A stretch of 40,656 nucleotides of DNA from contig AZLU01000302.1 in the NCBI GenBank assembly GCA_002224055.1, positions 1 to 40,656 on the forward strand, read 5' to 3'. The DNA is from Pezizomycotina sp. ARF18. Taxonomy: Eukaryota; Ascomycota. A program made the translations under genes and the position numbers. Shown here piece after piece: positions 13,062 to 24,046 of this stretch (position 1 is the stretch's first letter; each line of letters starts with the position of its first letter). The notes beneath the pieces are model-generated. The model ran no database searches. It was not told the origin of the DNA and was given only the letters and a program-made list of their open reading frames with translations.

Positions 13062-14384
13062 ACGGGGTCTGAACTCTTCAGAAGTCCCTCGTAAATCTTG
13101 ACCAGCGATTCCCTTCCCTTTTATTCTGGGTTTTGTAGTGATTATCCATTCACTCGCTTTATTTCAGATTCGATGACTATTGCTTCCTTACCCGTGTTTT
13201 TCTTTTCTAACGACAAATCTTGCATTTCTGGGAGTTTCTTTTTTCTCACGATGGACGGTTTCTTTCCTTTATAAGAAAATGTTTTTCAAAAGCGACAAAA
13301 AAAAAGTAGTTGGGCAGGGCTGTTTTCCTTTTCATTCACTTCTTAATAGCTGTATTATTTAAAAATTGATATACGAAAATAGTGTATCCTTTATGTCGTC
13401 AGTTGGCGTGTTGAATATCTCGAGAGGGTAGGTTTTATTTCTTTCTTCCTTTTTTTTTTTTTATTTGTTTGGAAAATGCGGCCATTGGCCATTATTGAAA
13501 ACGTTCGGAAAAGGGCAACTTGTTGAACAGTATCAAGTTGTTTTTGCTAGGTTCTTACTCTATTTTCTTTTTCTGTATCCTAAAGACGGTAGTTATTGGT
13601 TACTGTTGTATTTTGAATAGTGTTAATGAAATCAAATACGAAGTCCACAAAAGAAAAGTGCATCACTCCAAGCATTCTTTGAAGACCATTTGACGAAACA
13701 TTCCAATAAACACGAAAGGGAAAGCAATGCTCTGTAACTTATCTGTCAAAGGAAAGGACTATTTTTCCTCGATCGCTCGCAATTAGAGGATGGAACCAGG
13801 CGCAAATGCAATATTATTAGGCAAGCTAGAAAGAGGGCCAAAAAAAAAAAAAAAAAAAAAAGAAAAAGAAAAGAAAAGAAAAAAGAAAAAGAAAAAAGAA
13901 AAAGATATCTTATTTGACACCTTCGGAGCGCTGCGTAGCCAGCGTCCTAGTCACAGCCTGTCAAGTGTTTATATAAGGCAAAGATTTATAGTAGTGTCTT
14001 TTTTATAAGAACGAAACAAAAAAAGTTTCGTGTATATATGTATTTTTATGTGTGTGTGACCTGGAACCGTTTTATTCTATATACTCCAGGTACTTACAGT
14101 ATAGAAAATTTTATAGATTGTGAATTTAAGCTTAAAAATTATCCATGTCAGGGATGTGTCGCCTTAGAAATAGGCAGGAAGATCTGTTAAGCAAAATGTC
14201 CGTTTTGACGCTGTGAAAATGCTGTGCGCATTTTGACATGGCCAAGGCTTTGCTTGCCCTCCGTTTGCCCCTTCCCCAAAATGGCACTGATCCTTCTTTA
14301 TACTTGGCTCCCTAGCCTATACCACTATCAGTATTATTATTTTCTGTGTCTTTTCCGATGCTCCAAGCGTAAGACAGGAGGTGG
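13062..14384. other. intergenic stretch, no gene seen
   Basis: 3' flank of the LAPVH gene followed by AT-rich sequence. It holds an A run plus an (A)nG-type repeat at 13840-13905 whose translation is pure Lys/Glu and is not a gene. Confidence 0.5.
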
Positions 14385-14820
14385 ATGAATTCTTTCTATA
14401 TGTTCGCTCCGATTACCGGAAGAAGACGAAGAAGATCTCCCCGCTGCTCCCTGGAGATGTACGCCTCCGACTCCTACACTCCATCTGAAGCATCCAAATC
14501 CGTAGCAGGGAGCGATTACGCACTGGAGGCTATGGACGCTAGCGAAGGCTTCATGCGGGAGTTTCAAGATGAAAGTATCTCACTCTCTTCCGGGTCAACC
14601 AGGTGCGTTTGCCAACCCTCGGGAAGCCAGCGCCGTTTTGGATACCGACACGGGCAACAAGCATGCGAATCCTACAAACTCAGCGATTCCGGAGCCGAGG
14701 CCGAAATTCTGCTTCAGATGTAACGCGTTCATTCCCCTCGACGTTAGCTGGGGTATACACAAACTGAGCCGAGTTACAGGGCGTCTGAAGCAAAGCTCAT
14801 ATTGTAACGTCATCAAGTAA
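14385..14820 (+). CDS. candidate short gene, frame-shifted, unrecognised
   Basis: A GC-richer block. The upstream frame (from 14385) gives about 65 plausible residues including MDASEGFMREFQDES. The downstream frame, ending at a TAA at 14818-14820, reads PRPKFCFRCNAFIPLDVSWG and on to a C-terminus NVIK. Moving from the first to the second frame needs two added bases, the same direction as in the recognised genes here. There is one CxxC pair. I recognise no family, and antisense frames of 76-80 codons overlap it, so strand choice is tentative. Confidence 0.35.
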
Positions 14821-15870
14821 CGAACTACTACAACCACAGCAAAGCCCCGCTATTCCTTCAATAGTCCTTCATGTTGGATTTCTTTTACTACTACTAGTAT
14901 ATATTCTTTCGTTTCTGTTTCGTCTCGATCTTCCTCCCTGTTCCCTTGATATATATGACCCTTTCCCCTTGTTTCTCATTCTTCTTTATACAACTTTCTC
15001 CTTGTTTTCGGGCTTTTTGTAATTTTTCTCCCTATATCCATAAGTACCTTTCCGTTTTCCTATTGTTTTTCATTCCCATTCTTCTTCTTCTTGTACACCT
15101 GATCCAGAAATCTCCTCTTCTCTATCCTGTTTTCCTTATTTGGCTCTCTTGATTTACTTCCTCCTATTTTAAAATTCATTTTTCCATTATCATTCCTATT
15201 GAAAGAGCATTTCGAGTCTTCCTTACTTCCGCATATCAAGTTCAATAAGTTTATAATACCCCTATATACCCGCACCACTGGAATTCTTCTTCTTTTCCCT
15301 AAAGCATTGAGCTCGCTTTCAAGAATTATGTTCTTCATCATCAGAAGAAACTATGTACTTTACGGTCAATGGCCTCTTCAAATAGTTCTACTTCCATAAT
15401 ATCCGGGTAGAGTATCTCGAAATTGCGTAAAAAAAATCCCCTTTGAATAATTATTCCAAGTCGTAGAGCCCTTCATCTCTCAGAAAGTAGATACTTGCGG
15501 TAGTTAAAGTAAAGAAAACAAAGGAAAAGAAAGTCTATAACTTACTAGATCTCAATGTTGGCGCCGGACAATTCGATTGTCACTTAACAAAAGCCTTCTC
15601 AACGTTCTTCCACTGCTGCAGCGAACTTTCACCGAGCACAGTGCACGTTTCCAGTATGTAAATACGGAAATCGTTCAAACTGTCCTCCAGGCCCGAGGGT
15701 CCTTTAAGTCGACCCCTCCCAGCTCTTTTCCACTACGAAGCTATACGATATCTTACGTTCCTTGTAGAAATAAAAACACCACGGTCCAAACAAGCCCCTC
15801 TCCTCTTCAACATTCCACGACCTATTTCACGAATTCAGATTAAAATATTAGCAGTACCCGCTGATATAGT

Positions 15871-16421
15871 TTACCCGAGCATCGAATGATTTTTTTGGGG
15901 TGGACCACTATACCTTATCAAAACTATCATCTTGTCGCCACTCAGAAACCTCTTAAATGTTTTCTCTAGGAACTCGATGCTGCTACCAACCTTGCTCAAC
16001 ACCTTTCCTCCACGCGCCCCTCGAACTCCATCCTCCACTTGCTTCCATAAAGTCACTTTCTATCAGGAAGTAATTCAAATACCTTCCATGTCTCAACGCC
16101 CTTCCCCTTCCCCTTCACCTTTGTCGGGTCCGCTACCTGTGATTTGATGCCAGCGCGGGTCCTCCTCTTCCAGATAGTGTCCTCGTTGCTGTATGTATTG
16201 CCCGGGCGCGGCAGGTGGATGGCGGCTTTAGCAGACGAATCAACAAGGATTGCGTTTTGATAGTCAGGCGCCGTGGACTCCGTCGTGGAGGTAGGTCGTC
16301 GGTAGGTAGGTATTTGGAACTGACGAAGTAGCTGGTTCACACGGAGCGCGAAAATAACACACGTCCCGGTCGCCAGCTCTTTTATTTCGAAGGTTTCGTG
16401 AGCTAACAATGTCTTCGACAA
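15871..16421 (-). CDS. candidate hypothetical protein, frame-shifted
   Basis: On the minus strand a 122-codon frame (16421 down to 16053) starts with an ATG and has mixed, protein-like composition, ending in a Lys/Gly-rich segment. It is followed directly, in another frame, by a second protein-like segment down to 15871 that includes VEDGVRGARGGKVLSKVGSS. One gene interrupted by an indel near 16056 is the simplest reading. No signal peptide, membrane segment or known motif is visible. Confidence 0.35.
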
Positions 16422-17095
16422 AGATCTGGGAATTTTCCCGTTTTATAAAAGGCTTCTTTCGAATCTTGATTTATATTTCTGAGATGACAGAGAAGAGAGA
16501 TGTTCCCGAATGCCATTTCCTTCCAAATTCTTTGTATACTTCTCGGTGGCCCCGAATATCTGGCTATTGGTCACAAAGGAACGGCCGGAGGGTTTAACAT
16601 TCGTAATCTCCAGCATGATGGGATTCTTGGTAAAAGATCTAATACTTTATAATATAAATGGAATTAAAATGTATACAAAAATAATGATTTCTCAACAAAA
16701 GAATAACTTTCAGCGGTGGACGAAGAGGTCGGACTCGAAGATGAAGAAAGCGAGGAAGCATGGAGTTTATGGTCGCGAAATTTTTTGTGGGTATATGGTT
16801 AAAAGTCGTTGCGGCAGCATTATATTTGTGGCAGACGATTGAATCATGACTATTGAAAAGAAATGGGCGTGAAAAAAGCCTAGCAGAAACATTTGCGTTC
16901 CCTCTCGTTTGCCAGCAACAACTCCACTTTTCAGTATTTGCACCAATTTTTTCCTCTTTGAATGCATGATTGGTGTCAGATTCCGTCGTCCTCTTGTATA
17001 TTTAATCATTTCGTAATGCTTAAATCTCAACATTCATTGTTTATTCTAGGACATCTTGGATAATTGTTGCTAGTTCAATGTTATAGTTCATGTGT

Positions 17096-17830
17096 TTAGT
17101 ATACATATTCAAAGGAGGTCGCCCGTTTGACCTCCGTTTCTTTACCAACTGTCTTATCCACACTCTTCCAAGAGCTCTTCGAGAACTTTACGATCGTGTT
17201 CCTCGTTAAGCAGCAGCGGCGGGACTGTGACAATGATTGTTTGTGGTTAGTTGAATATTTGCGACTATGTAAGAAGAAAAATAAAAAGGTAGAGCGTAAA
17301 CGAGAAGACGTTGCAGGCAAGGGCATTTCATACCCGTCTCCTGGCCATAAAGTCGAATCTTACGCAGCCTTTGCTGCTCTTTGGTCCCGGGAACTGGTGG
17401 CTGCAATTCTTCCCGAGCACTGCGTCCATATCTTTAGGAGATAGTTCCCAGAAAGGCTTTGTGCGTCGGGTGAGAGGAGGGAGACCTCTTGTTTTCGGGA
17501 AAACCATCGAGCTTATGGCGTCATCCGAAGACTCGTCGTCATGGTCTCCCTTCCTAATGGCGTCTTTTTCGGCGGGGGTGGTGGCGCCTTGCGTGTGGCT
17601 CCGTCTTCGTCTTCCACATGTATAGATTTGAGATATTGGGTGCTTGACTTGGAGGAGGCGGCGCAGGGCAAGCAGGGCGAAGAGGAAGTATTCTAGCAAC
17701 CGGCGGATATGTTATATTCGGTGCACCGACGTCTGAGGGTGTAGGAATCGGTCATACTTGATGTTGAGGTGGTTGAGGGTGTGGAGTTCCTGTTCGGAGA
17801 AGGCAATGTTGGTTAGTGGTGATAGTTTAT
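17096..17830 (-). CDS. unrecognised proline- and Asp/Ser-rich protein, several frameshifts
   Basis: On the minus strand protein-like segments follow one another in successive frames. The first (from about 17830) contains SEQELHTLNHLNIKYDRF; next comes a Pro-rich segment; then a Lys/Pro-rich stretch (ATRKAPPPPPKKTPLG); then an acidic piece DDESSDDAISSMVFPKTRG continuing to SSKGCVRFDFMARRR near 17330. A GT donor there and a TGTCACAG acceptor near 17218 suggest an intron, after which VLEELLEECG and a tail end at a TAA at 17096-17098. Each frame change is explained by one or two missing bases, as in the recognised genes. No ATG is clear at the 5' end, so another exon may lie upstream. I do not recognise the family. 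Confidence 0.45.
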
Positions 17831-17870
17831 ATTATTAAATTGAGTTTAAGAAATAAGATTTTGGTTCAAA

Positions 17871-17900
<30 letters not shown>
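17871..17900. repeat. (AAAT)n microsatellite
   Basis: About seven copies of a 4-base unit (aaat/taaa) just upstream of the minus-strand candidate gene at 17.1-17.8 kb. Confidence 0.8.
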
Positions 17901-17901
<1 letters not shown>

Positions 17902-18201
17902 ATTGTCTCTTTTGAAGCAACGCGTTGCAACGCATGTATCAAAGTGCATCCGAGAGGCTCTGCGAAGAATAATAAAAGAAATGCAGCTCGCCTTGAACGA
18001 TATCGGGTTAAAGCATCACTCACTATCGCAAGAATGCATTCGAATGAGAAAATGAATAAATCACTGGCAATCGATTGATTGCAATTGTTCAACTGCTTAA
18101 CGGAAGTTTGCGTCTTTTTGTTTCTTTTCATAAGTTAGATAAAGGGCGGGATCAAGAGCAGGTAAAAGATCATGAAAAGCTTCTCAGATCCGTGAGTAAA
18201 T

Positions 18202-18440
18202 TCAGGCCCTGGAGTTAAATAATTGACGCAGTTGAGAAAGATGGAAATCGAGAGATCGGAACACCTTCATCGCTCGCGCGCTTTCTTCTTCTTCGGAGTC
18301 TTCACAACAGCTGCATTGCGACTTGACTTCTGGGTAATGTATTTGCTGAATAGGACAAAAGGGCTTCTCAATCTCTCTACGGAAGACATCCCAAATCTGA
18401 AATTTCCACATCGCATTCGCCTCCGATCCGAACAGCCCGG
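18202..18440 (-). CDS. candidate coding fragment, unrecognised
   Basis: A minus-strand frame is open from about 18440 to a TAA near 18202. Its first ATG is at 18411, but the frame stays open upstream of it. It contains a Cys/Glu/Ser-rich segment (SQCSCCEDSEEEES) and a C-terminus with FHLSQLRQLF. Composition is protein-like, but an overlapping plus-strand frame (18223-18444) is also open and no family is recognised. It may be a fragment of a longer frameshifted gene. Confidence 0.3.
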
Positions 18441-18449
18441 ATAATACTC

Positions 18450-21234
18450 GCTCTGGTAAAGCTCCTAGTAGACCATCGTATTTATCAAAATATAAGCTTC
18501 AATATAATACAATATGCAGAGGTTTTACCGCGTTCAGTGAAGAGGAAGCGACGTATCCAAGAAATATACAACATTCCATGCTATAAGTTTGAGGTGAACG
18601 GTGTAATTTTAGCCCCTACTGCCTGTAGCGCGAGCCAAACCCCTAGGCGAGCCGCGATACCCACTAGGAAATTTTCGTGCGAATAAGTGGCTAACTCAGG
18701 GAGAATAATACTACTGAGATACGCTTGTTCTTGGGTTGAGCTCTGTGAACTATTGGATCTATACTCTACGATTCCATATAGTTGGGTAACAAACGGTAAA
18801 GGGTCTGTAGAGCGGACTTGGAAACTTTGATTTAACTTTCACATCACTCAATTGGTCAAGAGGATATGGATTAAAGTATATACCATGTTCGGCATGTTAA
18901 ACATACAGTGCTCTTCAAGAATCCGTAAAGTATTATTATGGAATGGCCGTTTGTTTCTTCTCGATGAGGTAGTGCGCCGGTGAGCTGATTAAGCTGTATT
19001 GTTTCCTGGTGATATAGAGTCCCAGATTTTCGGATATACCGTATACTGGGGCTAATGATTCACGAAAGATATTATATTACTTATCTATGAAATCGCTGAC
19101 ACGCAACCGGCAGATCGGAGAAAGAACACTTAAAAACTTGCCTCGTGCCCAATACCCGGTATTTTTTATATACGCTTTCTGCAAGTACTGGAGTGCAAAG
19201 AGTAGGGTAGAGACAGCTTAAAACTGAATCATAGCTGATTGAGATATTTTATCAGGTTATGAATACCACTATCTTGATCTATACAATAGTAGACAATTCC
19301 TAACTCTTAAGAAGCAACATTAAACGCGATCGCAGCATGAAATAAATTGGCCAACAATTCCTGGTGTCACAGACACACGCACAAGCACGCATATATAGAG
19401 CTATACTATATATTATACGTATTATGCGTATTATATTTATTCAAGTGAAAATTCCTAGAGCAGAGAAATAACGAAGATATTTACTCTCGATCTAGAATAG
19501 AGCTAGCATCTAGTACTGATATAAATTGTTAATCGGTAAGTAATCACACTGATGTCTCTCAGCTTGCAATGATTCACTGATAACCTTTCCCTATATACAT
19601 TTAAAAATATATATTACTACAGAAAAGGTGTCTTATTACTCCCAACACACAGGATATTGTAGTAGCTAGAAGAGTTTAGACGTTATATCTGATGCGCTTA
19701 GGGCAATACTGGTTCAGTTTATTCTGAATTTCCAATTGACAAGAGCACTTAAGCATGCTATCGAAATACTAGCGCGAATTTGAAGGTCTCTTAAGAATAA
19801 CTGAACTAACAACTCTCGCGCTTAATTGTTGCAACGATTTCTTGATTTTACGTAAAAGGAGACGTGACCTAACCCATAGCTTTTATCAATAACTATCAGA
19901 ACTAGTTGCTCTTAATGGTATGGCTCTTAAAAGGCTCAGCCTCGTCTAGCTTGAAGGAACAAAGAGAAAGGAGAATATATTACCTAGGACAAGCACTAGG
20001 ATTTTACATTTCTTTTATTATATATCCAGTTCCTCTTATTTCCTAATGGTTCTAAATACTACCTGCAAAAATATACGGAGCGATTCTTGGTCTTTTATGT
20101 TTTTATTTTCCTTACCTGTTAACATGCAAATCGTTTCGCTTGTTGGCCTCCGGCAGCGCGAGGTCTGGTTTCTAAGGCGATAAGTCTCTATATAGCCTTG
20201 TGAGCAAGCAAAAAGGAGAAGTTGAACTAAAGCGTTTAAAAAAAGTTATTTATTAATTTTTATATTTTAAAGTAACAAGGATACAAAAATATAGTAGTAA
20301 ATTTTATTACCCCTAAATATTATCATCTATAAGCTCCAAATATAAATTAATAAAAGAAGCGCCTCTAAAAAAGATATCTGTAAGAAATTTTTTTTTTTTT
20401 TTTTAATAAAAAAAAATACTGCTATAATTTATAAGCGCGTATATATATAAGGATTTACAGATAAGGAAGAAAGGTTTCCTATTTATTAGTCTAATATATA
20501 TAATAATTTTGAGATTTAATTATCTTAGTTGAGTGTTTTTAGAGAGGGAAGGTGTTGGGTTGAAGGGAAAAATATTTTTGAAAATAATTAATATATTATT
20601 TATTTTATATATAAGATTTAGTCTCGGACCCTCCAAGGGGGGTCCGATACTAATAAGGTTGTGTTTGTATCATTTTATTTACTCATATTTCTCTACATAA
20701 AATTTTCAAAAAGAAGATTTCCCCCGTTGTCTCTACATTTCACCTTCTTCCATTTTGCAATTCGTTGTCTTTCAACATTCTGGTAGTAGTTTCCTTAACG
20801 GCCAAGCTTGTCGAGTTTTAAAAACCAATACTAACATTCTTCTTCTTCTCTCTTTAAATATTATAAAAAAGATCCTTTATAACTCTTTAAGTAAATATAT
20901 ATATATTTTTTTTAATAGTTGCTGCTTGACCAGGATGTTCCGTCTCGCTCGTTAATAATATTGCCGATAAATATTTCTCTGGATTTTGTTTATAGCCTTC
21001 CGTTTCTAAAGTCGTCTATAAACCGTATACTGAAAATCAAATATATTTATTTTTTGGTTTATAATTTTATTGTTGGCATGACCTTCTGGTCTGCCTCTTT
21101 TACTTCCTTGCTGGTACTCGTTATATATGATTAGCGCACGTTGCTTCGAAGTTCGAACTCGCTCACATCAATATATACCCGGTTTCTAGATTCCCGAGGG
21201 TCCTAACCAATGAAAAGGCTCAAATCAGCAATGC
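18450..21234. other. AT-rich island without genes, possible decayed transposon
   Basis: No protein-like frame on either strand. AT content climbs towards 20.2-20.6 kb, where almost only A and T remain, and then a short GC hairpin (20624-20647) appears. This composition is what repeat-induced point mutation plus decay would leave, but I see no recognisable transposase or reverse-transcriptase remnant and no paired terminal repeat, so the transposon origin is inference. Confidence 0.4.
20624..20647. repeat. 8-bp GC inverted repeat at edge of AT-rich island
   Basis: TCGGACCC (20624-20631) is complementary to GGGTCCGA (20640-20647) with an 8-base loop. It stands out sharply against about 400 bases of nearly pure A/T to its left. 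It could be an element end or an isolated hairpin. Confidence 0.65.
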
Positions 21235-21642
21235 TCATCTTACTGTTGAGGCTTCAGTATTGACGAAGGCGTCTAAAAAAAAGGGAACACTTGAGAGCAG
21301 CGCAGATCGATTGGGCCGCACAACAACAGAAATGATGAGGGCGTCCCCTTTATTAATATTTCTTATAGGCGTCCGTTGACTCGGGGAAGGGAGAGAAGCC
21401 CAGAGGGAAACGATTTCTACGTTGATCCATTCATTTCCCTTGATAGACCGCCGGGAGTAGACTGGAAAGCCCGCTACTTTCACGCCCCGGAAAGACGGAG
21501 GAATCAGGGCAATCTTGGGGGGAGGATGGTCGGTGTGTTTATGCTTTAACACCTGGACGTATCCACTGGCATCCAGTGATAATACCTCCAAATACCAAGC
21601 GCTTCCGGGGCCGCCTGCAAAAATTATACCCACATAATACAT
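21235..21642 (-). CDS. candidate 135-residue protein, unrecognised
   Basis: A single uninterrupted minus-strand frame from an ATG at 21642 to a stop at 21235, in a local GC-richer block. The translation is compositionally ordinary and includes GGPGSAWYLEVLSLDASGY and later KGNEWINVEIVSLWASL. No intron signals, signal peptide or known motif are seen. It is one of the longest frames in the window not built on homopolymers, which is the main support for it. Confidence 0.35.
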   Translation of the reverse strand: MYYVGIIFAGGPGSAWYLEVLSLDASGYVQVLKHKHTDHPPPKIALIPPSFRGVKVAGFPVYSRRSIKGNEWINVEIVSLWASLPSPSQRTPIRNINKGDALIISVVVRPNRSALLSSVPFFLDAFVNTEASTVR

Positions 21643-22027
21643 TCATGTTGTGAACATGTGAGTGGGCTGCGCATCAGTCTTCCCCTATTTCCTTGTGATC
21701 CTGACTTGATAAAAAATAAATAAAAATTAAAAGACAGAGATGATATTTTAAGCCGTTAACTGGGGATTCGGATCCATGGTTGTATCGATACAAATATATT
21801 ATTATATAGATATTTAAGTATATTTTTGATCGAGTTTTATCTTTGTATATATGTCCACGAGCTAGATATTTTCTCTCCCTTTCAAAGCCACACCAACCTA
21901 TATTTCATAACGTTTGCGTCGTTGTATCCTCTGTGCCTTTTTTTTTCTCTCTCTCTCGGTTATCCCAGCCGCTCGCTCGTTAGTAGTCCCCAAAAAAAGA
22001 CAAATTTTCCATGCGCTTAAAAAGAAT

Positions 22028-22059
<32 letters not shown>

Positions 22060-22575
22060 GGCGGCGAAAACACGCAGTAGTATACAAACAATACTTAGTA
22101 ACAATACTGTTATAAATAATATCTAATAAAAAAACAGTAGTATTTTTCTTCTTTTTCCTCTTCCCCACCCCCATGTGCTATTAAAACGAATAATTTATAT
22201 TTCTGGCAAACTACTATTTTCTCTCTTCCCCTCCCTTTCCTCCCTTTTCCTCCTTTGCATCCATCGCTCGCTCATCAAGTACCCTCCGCGAGCGAACCGC
22301 CCGTCTTGTGACCGTGAGACGCTTCCAAGTGTATACCCTTTCCCCGATTCCCAACGCGTGCCTCTACTATACTTGGGTAGGTCTAGATAGGAGATCCTTG
22401 CAGCGTTTGGATATTAGATAACCGTTTGGTAGGTGGTATTAGTCGATCAAAGGTTGGCCATCTCGAGATATATCTCATATTGAACTTTTTCTCCGTTTTT
22501 ATTTTTCTACTCTCGTATTTCGGGTTGTTCGTTTCCTCGAGTAAATCATTTTGCGGTGTCGAGTTATTAGGCTTG

Positions 22576-22610
<35 letters not shown>

Positions 22611-23645
22611 GTCTCGCGAGATACAAGCAGAAAGGAAGTGTTTATAAGTCAATAAATTACCAAGCCAGCCAGCCCAGTTTTAATTTCGTTTATCCTTGAG
22701 TTCTGTAAAAGTAATGTCCCCCCTCCAAAAGAAAAAAGAGAGAGAGAGAGAGAGACAAAACAGAGATGAGGATATAGATACCAGTCAAATTAAAAGGAAT
22801 AAATTGGGATGGAAAGATTCCCCCAAAGAATTAATTCCCTTTTTTTGAAAAAAAATTAATTTGATTATTATTATTGATTTATTATTATTATTATTATTTA
22901 TTTATTTTTCCCTTTCCGTTTTCCCAACCCCAATTTCCCTCATCCCTCTTCCTTTCGTCGACCACTTTTCACTCCTTTCCTGTTCTGTCTTCTTTTTCTT
23001 TCCCTTTGCAATCCGGACATTCCCCTCTCTTCTTCTCCGCCTCGACTCGAAAATTTCAACAATTTCCCAAGGAACACGGACGGAGACACGGTTTTTTGCT
23101 GTTTTCGATCTCATCTTTCGTCGAGAATTTTTTCCAATCGAGACGGAGAAGGCTTGAAAAGAAAGGGGAACAAAGGGGAAAATAGCAGCCAAAGGACTTG
23201 TCCGTCAATCGCCCAGCCATCCTATCTTTGCAACCTGAACATTTTCAAGATCCAGCCTCTTTCGCGAAGGGAAGGTCGAGGATTATTGAGTCGGGTTTTC
23301 TGCAGAGAGAAGAAGAAGGTTACAGAGGCAGAACCGCGCAGAGTCGACGGTTTATTGCGACAGAGGCAAGAGACTTTTTGGAAGAGCGGCTTTGAGGGGG
23401 CTCTTTACCTTTTGTTCTTTTTTTTTTATCGCTATTATCAATTTTTTCCAATCTATTTATTATATCCCTTTTTATTATTTCCTTTATATTCTTTCCCGTT
23501 GTGCTTTTGCTCTGAAAGGCTCGAGCTGAACAATTTCTCTGTGAGAAAAGAAGAAAACGAGTTCTAGATACGAAAAGAGATTTTTCAAATCTAGACTTTC
23601 ATTGTCAAATTCCAGCGGGACGCTTTTGTTCGATGGAAATTAGTG
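21643..23645. other. intergenic and 5' leader of psr1, no separate gene seen
   Basis: Contains A28 (22028-22055), A33 (22576-22608), an (AG)n microsatellite near 22736-22755 and TAT repeats near 22.87 kb. From about 22.9 kb the sequence becomes pyrimidine-rich, like long fungal 5' leaders. Short open frames at 22.86-23.57 kb are low-complexity (Phe/Ser/Leu or Arg/Glu) and I treat them as leader sequence. Confidence 0.45.
22576..22608. repeat. poly(A) tract, 33 bases
   Basis: Uninterrupted A run upstream of psr1; one of many such tracts in the left half. Confidence 0.85.
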
Positions 23646-23844
23646 GTAAGTTCATTGGACCGTACTTTTATCCCAAACCTTTTCATCGCCCTGTTTTTTT
23701 TTTTTTTTTTGCTCTTTAGTTTTTTCTCCCCTCCATTTATATTATTCTATCATTTTCAAACAATTCTTGTTCTGTTTCATCTGCATCGCTTTCTTTTCCT
23801 AGCATATCATTCACATTTTCTATTTGTCAAATCCTTTTCAACAG
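23646..23844 (+). other. probable 5' UTR intron of psr1
   Basis: A strong donor (gtg|GTAAGT, 23646) and a pyrimidine-rich acceptor (ttttcaacag, ending 23844) bracket T-rich sequence. The first downstream coding ATG is at 24047. A second possible acceptor (ccatctag) lies near 23945. This is inferred from splice motifs only. Confidence 0.45.
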
Positions 23845-24046
23845 GGTTCGGTGCATTGCGACGCGCTACGCAGCCTTGTTTGCCGGCGGAGTTTGTCTAA
23901 AATTTCTCCCAGTTGCTGATACTTCATCTTACCATTTCCATCTAGATCAGAATCAACAAACGCTTGAAGATCACCAAGAAAGACCGAACAGCCTTCAATC
24001 ACCCCCGATTCCGCCGGTTCGAACCTCTTCGAAAAGTTCTAGGGAC

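Noticed and set aside
13840-13910. Lys/Glu-rich open frame
   Set aside because: Translation of an A-rich microsatellite; no coding signal on either side.
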